Shown here one piece after another: positions 34,213 to 43,652 of a stretch of 64,000 bases of DNA. The DNA is from JBGSUZ01 sp043770095 (GTDB lineage Bacteria > Bacillota > Clostridia > Peptostreptococcales > Acidaminobacteraceae): assembly GCA_043770095.1 (NCBI GenBank), contig JAYVIR010000083.1, forward strand, positions 58,668 through 122,667. The letters run 5' to 3'. A model generated the notes under the pieces. It saw only the letters and a program-made list of their open reading frames with translations. It searched no databases and was not told the origin of the DNA. Positions within the stretch are counted from its first letter, which is position 1. Every line of letters starts with the position of its first letter. The position numbers were made by a program, and so were the translations under genes.

Positions 34213-36246
34213 ATGATTACTATTGAAGCTTTTCATATTGATTTTATTCAAACAATTCTCTCAGATGCAGAAAATCGAGGATTATTAAAATCTCAGTCAT
34301 TTTTTGAGAATGTATGCGAGGAACTCGTTGAAATTGGTGACTTGACAGTGAATTATACGGCGTCAGAATATACTAAACGAGGATTAGAAGTATACGGATA
34401 TGACTTTGAAGAGGAAAGAGGAATTTTAACTCTAATTGCCCATCAGTTTTATCAAAGTGATTTCATAGAAACAATCACAATAAGTCAGATTACAACTAAG
34501 TTTAATAGGCTTAAGTCATTCTATTTAAAGTGTCTATCAGGAATTTACAAAGAAATGGAAGAAACTTCTGATGCATATTCAATGGCTTTTAATATTTACT
34601 ACTATTTTCAAAAACAGTTGATAAGCAGAGTTAGATTTATGATTATTTCTGATGGAAAGGCCTCTAGAAACTTGATTGAACTACCGTCAGAAAACATAGA
34701 CAACCAAATTTTTGAGTATAGAGTTATAGATTTAGATTATTTATATAAATCACATTTGGCCAGTAATGGGAATCTTGACTTTGAAATAGATGTGGATTTG
34801 CCATGTTTGATAACACCAATTATTACAGATGAGTACCAGTCATTTTTGACTGTGTTATCAGGACCTTCAATTGCGGAAATATACGAAAGATACGGTCAGA
34901 AACTTTTTGAGCAGAATGTAAGAACTTTTTTGCAGTTTAAAGGCGGTGTAAATAAAGGAATTAGAAACACAATAGAATACAGACCACACATGTTCTTTGC
35001 ATACAATAATGGTATAACGGCTACTGCCGATGAAGTAATAGTGGATCAACATGGTCGTATAAAGAAAATCAAAAATTTTCAAATTGTAAATGGAGCTCAG
35101 ACTACATCATCAATTTATTCTGCATGGAAAAATTCTAAGTTCAATATAGATAATGTATTTGTTCAAATGAAATTATCAGTCGTAAATAAGATTGAAAGCC
35201 AGAGAGATTTTGTTTCTAAGGTTTCTGAATTTGCAAACACTCAAAATAGAATAAATCAATCTGATTTCTTTTCAAATAGTACTTATCACAGAGAGTTGAA
35301 AGAACGATCAAAGGTTGTTTGGGCACCTGTCGTTGATGGATTACAAAAAAGAACTCGATGGTTTTATGAGCGTGTAAGAGGAGAATATCTAAATGAGCTA
35401 ACATGTAGAACTGTGGCTGAAAGTAAGCGTTTTCAAATTGAAAATCCAAAGTCTCAAGTTGTGGATAAAACTTTTATTTCAAAACCTGAAATGTCGTGGC
35501 TACAAAGACCAGATATTGTTTCTAAAGGTTCACAGTATAGTTTTTCTATCTTTGCAGACTTTGTTACACCTTTGATAAATGAGGAGAAGTTGATTATAAC
35601 AGATGAGTACTTTAAAAATGTGATTTCTAGAGTTATCCTCTTTAAAGATGTTGAAAAATTAGTTTCTTCTGCAGAATGGTACGATGGCGGATTTAGAGCT
35701 CAAACTGTTGCTTATACATTATCTTATTTCTCTAAAATGGTTGAATTAACAGGAAAAGTAATGGATTTTAAAAGTATTTGGGAATTACAATCAACTCCAG
35801 TTGATCTGTTGCAGCTTTTAGAAAGAATTGCTGGAAAAATCTATAAAGATATTACATGCCCTCCGGCAGGTTCTGCAAATATTGGGCAATGGTGTAAAAA
35901 AATAGAGTGTTGGAATAGAGTACAACTAATAAAAGAAAAATTTATAGTTCCAGAAAAATATCTCATATACAAAGAAGATCAAAAACAAAGAGAAAATGCG
36001 AGTAAAAAAATCAAAAAAATTGACGATGAGGTTGAAATGCAAAAGGTGGTTATTTCAACTGAAGCTTCAACCTGGGCTCAAATTTATGATCATTATGTTC
36101 ATCATATTAGTGAAGCGAGATATACAGCAACACAATTTGACATTCTAAAAAAAATATCTAATGGGATGATTTTATGCCCATCTGATAAGCAAGCAAAGAT
36201 TTTATATGCTTTTTTAGAAAGATCACAGATAGATGGTATTATTTAA
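34213..36246 (+). CDS. AIPR-family phage resistance protein
   Basis: The 677-residue protein has the AIPR core: FLQFKGGVNKGIRNTI, then HMFFAYNNGITATAD, IKNFQIVNGAQTTSSI and FANTQNRINQSDF. AIPR proteins are named for abortive infection phage resistance, and their biochemistry is not settled. The gene follows the nuclease by 15 bases and ends the four-gene operon. No partial loss is visible. Confidence 0.88.
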   Translation: MITIEAFHIDFIQTILSDAENRGLLKSQSFFENVCEELVEIGDLTVNYTASEYTKRGLEVYGYDFEEERGILTLIAHQFYQSDFIETITISQITTKFNRLKSFYLKCLSGIYKEMEETSDAYSMAFNIYYYFQKQLISRVRFMIISDGKASRNLIELPSENIDNQIFEYRVIDLDYLYKSHLASNGNLDFEIDVDLPCLITPIITDEYQSFLTVLSGPSIAEIYERYGQKLFEQNVRTFLQFKGGVNKGIRNTIEYRPHMFFAYNNGITATADEVIVDQHGRIKKIKNFQIVNGAQTTSSIYSAWKNSKFNIDNVFVQMKLSVVNKIESQRDFVSKVSEFANTQNRINQSDFFSNSTYHRELKERSKVVWAPVVDGLQKRTRWFYERVRGEYLNELTCRTVAESKRFQIENPKSQVVDKTFISKPEMSWLQRPDIVSKGSQYSFSIFADFVTPLINEEKLIITDEYFKNVISRVILFKDVEKLVSSAEWYDGGFRAQTVAYTLSYFSKMVELTGKVMDFKSIWELQSTPVDLLQLLERIAGKIYKDITCPPAGSANIGQWCKKIECWNRVQLIKEKFIVPEKYLIYKEDQKQRENASKKIKKIDDEVEMQKVVISTEASTWAQIYDHYVHHISEARYTATQFDILKKISNGMILCPSDKQAKILYAFLERSQIDGII

Positions 36247-37058
36247 ATTTTATAATTTTAAAATTATAGACTATTAATATGAGAGTGGCGGATCTACAAT
36301 CCATCACTCATCTCTTTTGAGGAAGTAATGATATGTGTAAAAATTGCAAAGAATGGAACTTGGATAAGGATAGGTTAAAGCAGTTAGGGTGCTGTCAACA
36401 GCCTAATGTATAATCAGAGAAAAATTGGAACTGTGCGACATTAAAACTATCACTATTTAGCTACGCTAAAAGCATTTTGTAGCTTTAATAAAATGTTGAT
36501 ATGACACATGATAGTAAAGTGCCTTGTTACTTCATTTGCGCTTTGTAGAAATGATAAAATATTTTGGAAGACATACTAGCCATTTTTCATTTATTTCTGT
36601 TCTTGATAAATGCAAGATTTACCGGAATACCTGATTTAATACGAATGTGAGTTTGTTCACCAACGTGCTAATGACATTAGAAAAATCACTCGATTTCCGC
36701 TCAACGCAGACCTATTAAACGTGTATTTCAGGCTCGGATCCTTGATTATTCTATATTCCAATCGTATCTAGTAATTATCTGAGTATGTCCCTATGTTCTT
36801 AATCATGAGATTCTCAAATAATTACAGATTCGCACTGGAGAGGAATGAAACTCGATCTTGAGAAAACCATATTGTATTTCAATGGAAATAACATATAGGT
36901 TAATAAATATCTGGTGAAGAGTTGAATCATCTTAATAATTCTTGTGAATTTGTGATACAATAGATTGTGGGCTTATGATATAATTATATAAGGTAAGTCT
37001 GTTTTTTATTTGTGGATACGATTGCGGCGTGCCGCGCTTTTGAAGGAGTTGAAGAAAT
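36247..37058. other. Intergenic gap of about 0.8 kb, with one possible tiny ORF
   Basis: The stretch is AT-rich with no frame of normal length. At 36333-36413 a 26-residue frame preceded by GAGGAAG encodes a peptide with a CxxC and a CC pair (MCKNCKEWN, then LGCCQQPN). It could be a remnant or a tiny zinc-binding protein, but I give it low weight. A TATAAT at 36979-36984 lies 75 bases before the methyltransferase gene and may be its -10, though no good -35 is at the right distance. Confidence 0.4.
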
Positions 37059-38027
37059 ATGAGAGCAGTAAGTTTTTTTGCAGGTGTCGGAGGAATAGAT
37101 TTAGCATTTGAAAATGCAGGTTTTAATTGTGTTTGGGCTAATGAAATTGATGAGTACGCTGCACAAACATATAGGGCAAATTTTAATAACAAATTGATTG
37201 TGGAAGACATTAGAGCCATAGATCTAACGGATGTACCTGATTCTGAAATTCTTCTTGCAGGATTCCCGTGCCAAGCTTTTAGCGTGGCCGGATATCGAAA
37301 AGGTTTTAGCGATGAAAGAGGAAATTTATTTTTTGATTTAATGAAAATTATTGAAGAGAAATTACCACCGGTTCTATTTTTAGAAAACGTTAAAAATCTT
37401 GTTGGGCATGACAGAGGTAAGACTTTTAGAATAATTTTAGAAGCCTTAGAGGCTAATGGTTATTATGTGAAACATAAAATTTTAAATTCAAGCGAGTATG
37501 GCAATATTCCACAGAACCGTGAGAGAATTTATATAGTTGCATTTAGGGATGAAGAGAGCTACCATAGTTTTGAGTTTCCTCAACCCCAAGCACTACTAAC
37601 GGAACTGAAAGATTTCATCCATTATGAAGAAAAAGTTGATATGAAATACTACTATACAGAAGATGGTTGTGGATTTTATAATCAGTTGAAAGAGAATGTC
37701 GTTAATAATGAAACTACATACCAATGGAGACGTGTTTATGTTCGTGAAAATAAGTCCAAAGTTTGTCCTACGTTAACAGCAAATATGGGCACAGGTGGTC
37801 ATAATGTACCTCTAATTAAAGCAAAACATGGCATTAGAAAGCTTACTCCTAGAGAGTGTTTTAACCTGCAAGGGTATCCTGAAACATATAAATTACCAGA
37901 GCATTTATCCAATACTAGACTCTATAAGCAAGCCGGAAATTCTGTCGTTGTTCCAGTAGTTGAGTTGATTGCAACGCTAATTATGAGTGCTATGTCTAAA
38001 AGTAAATCGAAAAAAAGAGCTGTTTAG
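37059..38027 (+). CDS. C5-cytosine DNA methyltransferase (Dcm family)
   Basis: The 322-residue enzyme has all main motifs of the family: I (FFAGVGGIDLAFENAG), IV with the catalytic Cys71 (GFPCQAFS), VI (LFLENVKNL), VIII (GNIPQNRERIYIV), and IX-X (LTPRECFNLQGYP, YKQAGNSVVVPV). It transfers a methyl group from SAM to cytosine within a target sequence set by the variable region (about 200-250). It stands between the MORC/Z1 operon and the B3-domain restriction cluster and could protect host DNA for either. Such methyltransferases occur with Z1/MORC systems and with B3-type restriction enzymes. Which pairing holds here is not decided by the sequence. Confidence 0.95.
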   Translation: MRAVSFFAGVGGIDLAFENAGFNCVWANEIDEYAAQTYRANFNNKLIVEDIRAIDLTDVPDSEILLAGFPCQAFSVAGYRKGFSDERGNLFFDLMKIIEEKLPPVLFLENVKNLVGHDRGKTFRIILEALEANGYYVKHKILNSSEYGNIPQNRERIYIVAFRDEESYHSFEFPQPQALLTELKDFIHYEEKVDMKYYYTEDGCGFYNQLKENVVNNETTYQWRRVYVRENKSKVCPTLTANMGTGGHNVPLIKAKHGIRKLTPRECFNLQGYPETYKLPEHLSNTRLYKQAGNSVVVPVVELIATLIMSAMSKSKSKKRAV

Positions 38028-38036
38028 CTCTTTTTT
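38011..38036 (+). terminator. Intrinsic terminator overlapping the methyltransferase stop
   Basis: AAAAAAGAGCT (38011-38021) pairs perfectly with AGCTCTTTTTT (38026-38036) around a GTTT loop and extends into a T tract. The TAG stop codon lies in the stem. The methyltransferase transcript should therefore end here, and the next cluster needs its own promoter. Confidence 0.85.
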
Positions 38037-38095
38037 TTTGCGCGTGAGTCGCACTAATGCGGGGTGATAAGTGAGTTGGTGGCCTGCTGTGAAGG

Positions 38096-38830
38096 TCATA
38101 ACATCAAGTGAACACTGCCAATAGTGTAAAAAATGCTTGTTATGCGAGGCCGTGCGAGTTGGGTTCTTCGCAGGTAATGATGAACACTCTCCGCTCTGGA
38201 AGGCATATAGAATATGGAAACAGTGTAGATGTACCTTCCGGTAGATAGGTTTTCCAAATCAAGCTCTAAATATAGTCTAAATGGCATTTGCGCAATGCGA
38301 TCAACTATAGTTGGGTAGTCTGGTTACGCCTGTCTTCTTCAGAATTTCTACAGCCCTAACCAGACTTGGCAAATAAACTTTCTGATGCCATGCGATTTCA
38401 TAGTGTATAGAGATTTTATTTTAGGCAAGCTCATATACTTCGAGACTAAACCAGTCTGCACCTGCGCACCATTGTTTGCTTTAGCCCACTTAAAGGTTTT
38501 CTCTCTACCTATATATTGTGTCAATACTTTTATTCTTGTGGAGTTATCACTTAAATTTTAACCTAGCACCAAGAACAAACAAGGTTCAATTCTTAAAAAA
38601 AGTCTATGTCGTGTTGCTGTAGCATTCATACTGTTCTACCATCTGAGCAGTAAAGGCATTAGTTTGCCCCAACTTATCTCAGAGCTTCTGACTCATTCTG
38701 GTTTTGATAGAATTGGTTTTACTCTTGGTACATCAGTTGGATCTTTTTTTTCGTTCAGTTCCATGACACGCACCTGAGTAGTTTGGCTATCCTTTTCCTT
38801 ACCGCTCACTATCATGTCTTTTGCTCACAG
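38096..38830 (-). pseudogene. Gene debris on the minus strand, unidentified
   Basis: Within the 1.3-kb gap between the methyltransferase and the restriction gene, the minus strand reads protein-like stretches in shifting frames. One (about 38300-38420) gives YEIAWHQKVYLPSLVRAVEI then LKKTGVTRLPNY, continuing toward RIAQMPFRLYLELDLEN. Another (about 38640-38800) gives VSGKEKDSQTTQVRVMELNE then DKLGQTNAFTAQMVEQYE after a shift. Each is broken by stops. They look like decayed genes, the second perhaps from a mobile element. I cannot name either family. The rest of the gap to 39362 holds nothing convincing. Confidence 0.45.
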
Positions 38831-39362
38831 TAGTGCCTCAATGCAAGGGGCCAATCCTTATCCTTTACAATGCACAGAATTGATTTACACTGATATACGG
38901 TGTAATATGTGCTTCCTATTAAAACACCATGATGTTATAATATGGTAATGAGTGCTTCTATAATTAATGAATTTAACGCTAAATGAATCTATTCTTAGTT
39001 TACTTGAGTGGTCAATTTTCGGGGAGTCGGGACGGAATTCATTTGCCTGATATTTTTTTGAAAATTGGAAAAAATATGCCGCAAACAAGGAATAAAAATA
39101 CATTTATTAATTTAAAGTAAAATCATATTTGAATAAAGGTGGCTTTTGATTTTGAGTAAATGACAAAAGGTTTTCGATAAGCTTGATTTGGTATTAGCAA
39201 AATATATTATTATTATTCGTAACGGCTGGCAATGGATAATAATAGACGCAAAAGTTAAAATATTCTCAAGAGTAGTTAAGGAATTAAGCGAACAACTAGA
39301 TTAATTTTTTATAAATAGCAAAGATTATATTGAAAAAGAACTATAAAGGAGACATATTGATC

Positions 39363-40517
39363 ATGTTTTATTTAAACCAAGTATCAACTCAAAGAGAGCA
39401 ATATAAGGTAATGCTAACTATCATAGGAAATATGACAAGGCTGTTTTCTGAGAATGACGCACCCTACTTGCCCTATAGAGCACATGAAAATATTTTTTGT
39501 AAATATTTTGAAGCTACTAATCTAGCGAGAGTTGATTGTTCCGCTGATGCTAAAAAAAATGGAATAGGTGTGGGTTTAAAAACATGGGTTGGTCGCGATG
39601 ATCAAAAGATTGCTGAATTCGGCAAATTAAGGCATAGTTACAACAACATGGATGGATTATTGCTTGCTAAAAAAATAGCTGAGTATCGTAATGAAAGATT
39701 GCGTGTTACAAAAAACATGTATGATATTGAAAGAATGATTTATCATGTCGTGAAAAGGGTTCCTGGTGCAATGCAAATTTTTGAATATCCATTCGAAGAA
39801 ATCAACATTGAAAACATATCTGTTATTTTAGATAGAGGAAATAATAATAATACTTACTTTACAGATCAAAGGCATGAGTATCATTTTAGCACAGCAAAAA
39901 ACACGTTATATATGATATTTAAAGATATTGAGATTCTAGAAGAGTTTGAAGTAGAAATAATGCATGATCCGTATGATTATCTTATACAACTTCGAGAAAC
40001 TAATTATCCAGAATTGGAAGATATACAGCAGATAGAACAAGAAATCGAAAGTAATAAAATTTGCTTAAGACTATATTCAACTGGATCGGATGGAACGAAA
40101 ATGGTATTTGAGAAAAGTGGTTTAAACCAATGGAATGCTAGAGGTAGAAAAAGGAATCCAAATGAAATTTATATTCCATACCCAGCCGAAGATAGAGAAA
40201 TCACTGCTGGTTTTTTTCCTCCAAGAGATAAGGTGTTTAATCTTAAATTACCTGATGGATTAGTAATACCAGCGAAAGTTTGTCAAGCTGATGGTAAAGC
40301 TATTATGAGCAATCCAAATAGAATTTTAGGTGAATGGTTATTAAGAAAAGTGTTTGAGATTAGTGAAGGCAGTTTAATAACCTATGAAATGCTTGAAATT
40401 TTTGGTGTTGACAGTGTTATTTTCAGAAAACATGGAGAATTAGACTATTCAATCGATTTTTCTGAAATTGGGACGTATGAAAATTTCAGAAAAATCGATT
40501 TAGATGAAGATGTATAA
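39363..40517 (+). CDS. Putative type II restriction endonuclease with C-terminal B3/EcoRII-N-like DNA-binding domain
   Basis: The 384-residue protein has two parts. The N-terminal roughly 215 residues contain HENIFCKYFEATNLARVDCS and then NGIGVGLKTW, a pattern like the catalytic region of some restriction enzymes; Asp58, Asp62 and Lys73 are possible active-site residues. The C-terminal part (about 233-375) begins LRLYSTGSD and runs through KSGLNQWNARGRKRNPNEIY, FFPPRD and GKAIMSNPN. This is a B3/EcoRII-N-type target-reading domain as in EcoRII, BfiI and NgoAVII. It is clearly homologous to the N-terminal domain of the next protein. Start ATG 39363 (or TTG 39357) follows AAAGGAG. The nuclease call is inferred. 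Confidence 0.65.
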   Translation: MFYLNQVSTQREQYKVMLTIIGNMTRLFSENDAPYLPYRAHENIFCKYFEATNLARVDCSADAKKNGIGVGLKTWVGRDDQKIAEFGKLRHSYNNMDGLLLAKKIAEYRNERLRVTKNMYDIERMIYHVVKRVPGAMQIFEYPFEEINIENISVILDRGNNNNTYFTDQRHEYHFSTAKNTLYMIFKDIEILEEFEVEIMHDPYDYLIQLRETNYPELEDIQQIEQEIESNKICLRLYSTGSDGTKMVFEKSGLNQWNARGRKRNPNEIYIPYPAEDREITAGFFPPRDKVFNLKLPDGLVIPAKVCQADGKAIMSNPNRILGEWLLRKVFEISEGSLITYEMLEIFGVDSVIFRKHGELDYSIDFSEIGTYENFRKIDLDEDV

Positions 40518-40650
40518 AACACTCAGATACTAGATTATGATAGTAAAAGTTATGTGAAGTACTAATGACTGTCGACTGTAGAGCACTATGTGGTTATCTG
40601 CACAGAGAAATTTTCTAATAAATTATTTTGGAAAAATTATAGGAGGGATT

Positions 40651-42231
40651 ATGCCTACAAACATTTATCTACCATTATTTTCAGAAGTTGGAGGCCTACA
40701 TGTGCCTTTAAAATCAGGTTTAAACTTGTGGAATGCATCAGGAAGAACTCGTGATTGTGATGAAGTATATATTACCGTGCCAAGTACTATTCATAGATTA
40801 CACCCTGAATTTTTTCCTGATAGAGATGTTTCATTCAATTTAATTTTACCTGATGAAAAAATATTAGTTGCGAAAATATGTCAGCAAGGTGGTAAGGCAT
40901 TGATGACGTATCCTAACAAAGAACTCGGAAAGTGGATATTGAGGGATGTGTTGGGAATAGTTGAAGGTGAATTACTTAAGATTGATGATTTAGAGGCAAA
41001 AGGAATATATAGTGTGAATGTGATAAAAGTTGATGAATTTGAATTTAAAATATTACCATCATCATTGGAAGATTATGAAAAATTTAGACTAAATGAAAAT
41101 ATTGATTATCAAATTGATACCCTGATTGAAGCAGAAAATGAAGATAATCTGGAAGATAATGATGAACCATATGAGATTGTTTCGTGGGGTGCAGATCTTT
41201 CATTTAGAGAACTTATAAGCATGTATGATGATGATGAATTACTAAAACCTGAATTACAAAGAAAATTTGTTTGGACAAAAGTTGAAGCAAGCAGATTTAT
41301 TGAATCTATATTATTAGGATTACCTGTGCCAAGTATTTTTTTAGCAAAACAAAACGAAGATAAGTTGATTGTTGATGGATATCAACGTATTATGGCAGTT
41401 TATCAATTTGTAAAGACCGGTATTTTTTCTGGAGATAATAAAGTTTTTAAACTTTCAAACTCAAAGCAAATCAATAGCAAATGGAGAGGGAGAGCATTTT
41501 CTGAATTAACAAAAGATGAACAAAAAAGAATAAAATCAACAACAATTCATGCTATAATATTTGATCAAAAATCGCCAAGTGGGGACTCTTCGAGTCTATA
41601 TCAAATATTCGAAAGGATTAACACTACAGGTAAACCATTAAAACCTCAAGAAATTAGAAATTGTATTTATCAAGGATCTTATAATGATTTGCTAATTAAA
41701 TTGAATGAATATGATAAGTGGAGATGGTTTTATAAGTTAGATGAACCTGATGTGAGAATGCAGGATATTGAGTATATTTTGAGATTTGAAGCATTGAGTT
41801 CTGATGAAATAAAGACTTCAGACGCATCTCAAATATCACTTAAAAAATTCCTTAATGATTTTATGGGTAGTGAAGCAAATAAAGAGGATGCGGTTTTAGA
41901 TACTCATAAAAAAAGATTTATTAGAACGATAGATTTTATTTATGAGAATATCGGCTTAAATGCATTTCATAATCTCTCAACAAGAGTTGATGAAATCTAT
42001 GTTGAGAGATTTCATCCTACAATATTTGATGCTATCATGATTGCTACAGATTATGTACTTGAAAACGAATTAACTTTTTCAAGTGAAGGATTAGAAGAAA
42101 AAAGAGTTGAATTACTTAAAGATAAAGAGTTTATTAATTTTATTAGTCAAAGAACAACAAATCTTGAAAGTATTAGAGGGCGAATAAAATTAGCCATTGA
42201 GAAATTATATGGAGTTTGTTATGAACAATAA
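40651..42231 (+). CDS. B3-like DNA-reading domain fused to DUF262 (GmrSD-N/ParB-like) domain
   Basis: The 526-residue protein begins with a B3/EcoRII-N-like domain (about 8-145: LPLFSEVGG, KSGLNLWNASGRTRDCDEVY, FFPDRD, GKALMTYPN) followed by an acidic linker (150-175). A DUF262 domain comes next, with PELQRKFVWTKVEASRFIES and the core DGYQR at 242-246, where DGQQR is usual. DUF262 is the N-terminal domain of GmrSD-type modification-dependent restriction proteins. Here the C-terminal DUF1524 nuclease is absent, so a partner may supply cleavage. ATG 40651 follows AGGAGGG. The gene overlaps the first HEPN gene by 11 bases, which shows coupling. Confidence 0.85.
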   Translation: MPTNIYLPLFSEVGGLHVPLKSGLNLWNASGRTRDCDEVYITVPSTIHRLHPEFFPDRDVSFNLILPDEKILVAKICQQGGKALMTYPNKELGKWILRDVLGIVEGELLKIDDLEAKGIYSVNVIKVDEFEFKILPSSLEDYEKFRLNENIDYQIDTLIEAENEDNLEDNDEPYEIVSWGADLSFRELISMYDDDELLKPELQRKFVWTKVEASRFIESILLGLPVPSIFLAKQNEDKLIVDGYQRIMAVYQFVKTGIFSGDNKVFKLSNSKQINSKWRGRAFSELTKDEQKRIKSTTIHAIIFDQKSPSGDSSSLYQIFERINTTGKPLKPQEIRNCIYQGSYNDLLIKLNEYDKWRWFYKLDEPDVRMQDIEYILRFEALSSDEIKTSDASQISLKKFLNDFMGSEANKEDAVLDTHKKRFIRTIDFIYENIGLNAFHNLSTRVDEIYVERFHPTIFDAIMIATDYVLENELTFSSEGLEEKRVELLKDKEFINFISQRTTNLESIRGRIKLAIEKLYGVCYEQ

Positions 42232-42715
42232 ATCTGTGCATATCAGTCTTTCTGAGTGTTTAACGGAATTACGAGATTTGGAGACTTTAATAGATAAAGA
42301 TGTATTTGATTCAAGAAATAGATTTTTGATTTTATATGCCATAATTAGAGCTACAGGAGTACTTGAAGTTTCATACAAGAAAATAATTGTTGATAGTTTT
42401 GATAGTATAAATAATGAAAAAATCAACAATTATCTTGAAATGGAAATTTCGAAAAGTTCAAAAAATCCAAGTTATTCAAACCTTATTAGCACTTTGAAGA
42501 AATTTGATGATGATTGGTGCAAAAAATTTAAAAAAGAAATTGGAAATATGAGAAATAAGGATTCAATTCTTGAAGCTATGGAAAATCTAAATGAATTGAG
42601 AAATTCATTTGCACATGGTGGTAAACCTACTCCAAGTATAAGAAGTGTCAATCTCTATTTTGAAAACTGTATAGAGATACTAAAAATCTATGATAAAGTA
42701 ATTCATGAAGGGTAA
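42221..42715 (+). CDS. HEPN-domain protein 1 (putative ribonuclease or toxin)
   Basis: The 164-residue all-helical protein carries RNSFAHGG, the R-x4-H catalytic signature of HEPN domains (Arg127, His132), near its C terminus, as in the RiboL-PSP-HEPN group. HEPN proteins commonly act as metal-independent RNases in abortive defence and toxin-antitoxin systems. ATG 42221 lies inside the end of the DUF262 gene with TGGAG upstream, so production is coupled to the DNA-reading protein. RNase activity is inferred from the motif. Confidence 0.75.
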   Translation: MNNKSVHISLSECLTELRDLETLIDKDVFDSRNRFLILYAIIRATGVLEVSYKKIIVDSFDSINNEKINNYLEMEISKSSKNPSYSNLISTLKKFDDDWCKKFKKEIGNMRNKDSILEAMENLNELRNSFAHGGKPTPSIRSVNLYFENCIEILKIYDKVIHEG

Positions 42716-42764
42716 AAAAATATTTTTTTATTGCTAATAGACGTAAAATTTTAAGAGGTGAAAG

Positions 42765-43430
42765 GTGGTTCTAAATAAATACAAAGCAATTGATTATCTC
42801 TATCAATATTCAAAATACCATGGAAATTTGATGTTCGATTGTGAAAGCATTAATAACGACGGTCATGGATTTGCTAGCCTGATTTTATTATTTAACATAC
42901 TTGAGTCAGTACTGAAAAATGCAATTAATGACTTTGATAGTAATTTTTTTGAATTAATTACTAAGGCTCAAGATAATAACTTGATTAATAATTATGAGAG
43001 TGATTTTCTGAATAATAAACAATTTGGGATAAGGAAAATAAGAAATATTCTATCTCACGCAAACTTGTCAAAATACAATTATATTTTAGAAAATCAAGAT
43101 TCTGCGTTAATGTATCCATTTACTGAAAATTCAAATTGTGTGATATTGTATGAGTATCTGTCTCCTATTATCGTAAATATTATGCTTAAATGTGTTTCGA
43201 ATCAAATAACCATTAATTTGGAAATTGATTGTACTGATGAGATAATTAATACTCCCTTAAAGTTAGTAGAATTGTCACCAATAGAATTATTAAAGCTTAA
43301 GGGTTTTAATGATCAAGAGATAAATCAAATTGTCAAAGGTAATTCAGAATCTATTAATTACTTACTCGCTGAAAATGCAAGTGACATAAACTTAATTGCA
43401 AATATATTTAAAAAAATTAGTATTTATTAG
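42765..43430 (+). CDS. HEPN-like protein 2
   Basis: The 221-residue protein starts at GTG 42765 with AGAGG six bases upstream. The helical N-terminal half ends in FGIRKIRNILSHANL, where Arg93-Asn94 to His98 fits the RNxxxH form of the HEPN active site. The C-terminal half has an unassigned region ending with LSPIELLKLKGFNDQEINQI, which looks like a helical hairpin. It follows HEPN protein 1 by 49 bases in the same direction. Two unlike HEPN proteins in a row may form a heterodimer. No toxin-antitoxin pairing can be shown from sequence. Confidence 0.6.
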   Translation: MVLNKYKAIDYLYQYSKYHGNLMFDCESINNDGHGFASLILLFNILESVLKNAINDFDSNFFELITKAQDNNLINNYESDFLNNKQFGIRKIRNILSHANLSKYNYILENQDSALMYPFTENSNCVILYEYLSPIIVNIMLKCVSNQITINLEIDCTDEIINTPLKLVELSPIELLKLKGFNDQEINQIVKGNSESINYLLAENASDINLIANIFKKISIY

Positions 43431-43652
43431 GAGTAAAATCATTTATGGGTTTTCATTCATTTTTAAAACAGTAGATTTGGTTTGTTTTTATTATGGATGA
43501 GTTCTGTTTTTTACTGTTTAGATACCAACCGGTATCTGTCCACTGTCCAATCCAATTATCATTTTACAATGAGAAACTCCGCGTATATAAGCTACTTATC
43601 CCAAAATGAATAATATCTTCTAATAGAGCCATCAATTGGTAGATCCACCACG

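Noticed and set aside
39216..39304. Short frame reading IRNGWQWIIIDAKVK before the restriction gene
   Set aside because: It has no start signal and is too short to identify; it may be the tail of a lost gene.
43520..43537. AGATACC/GGTATCT inverted repeat as an operator
   Set aside because: It is a perfect 7-bp arm palindrome with a 4-base loop but lies in gene debris with no promoter or intact gene close by.
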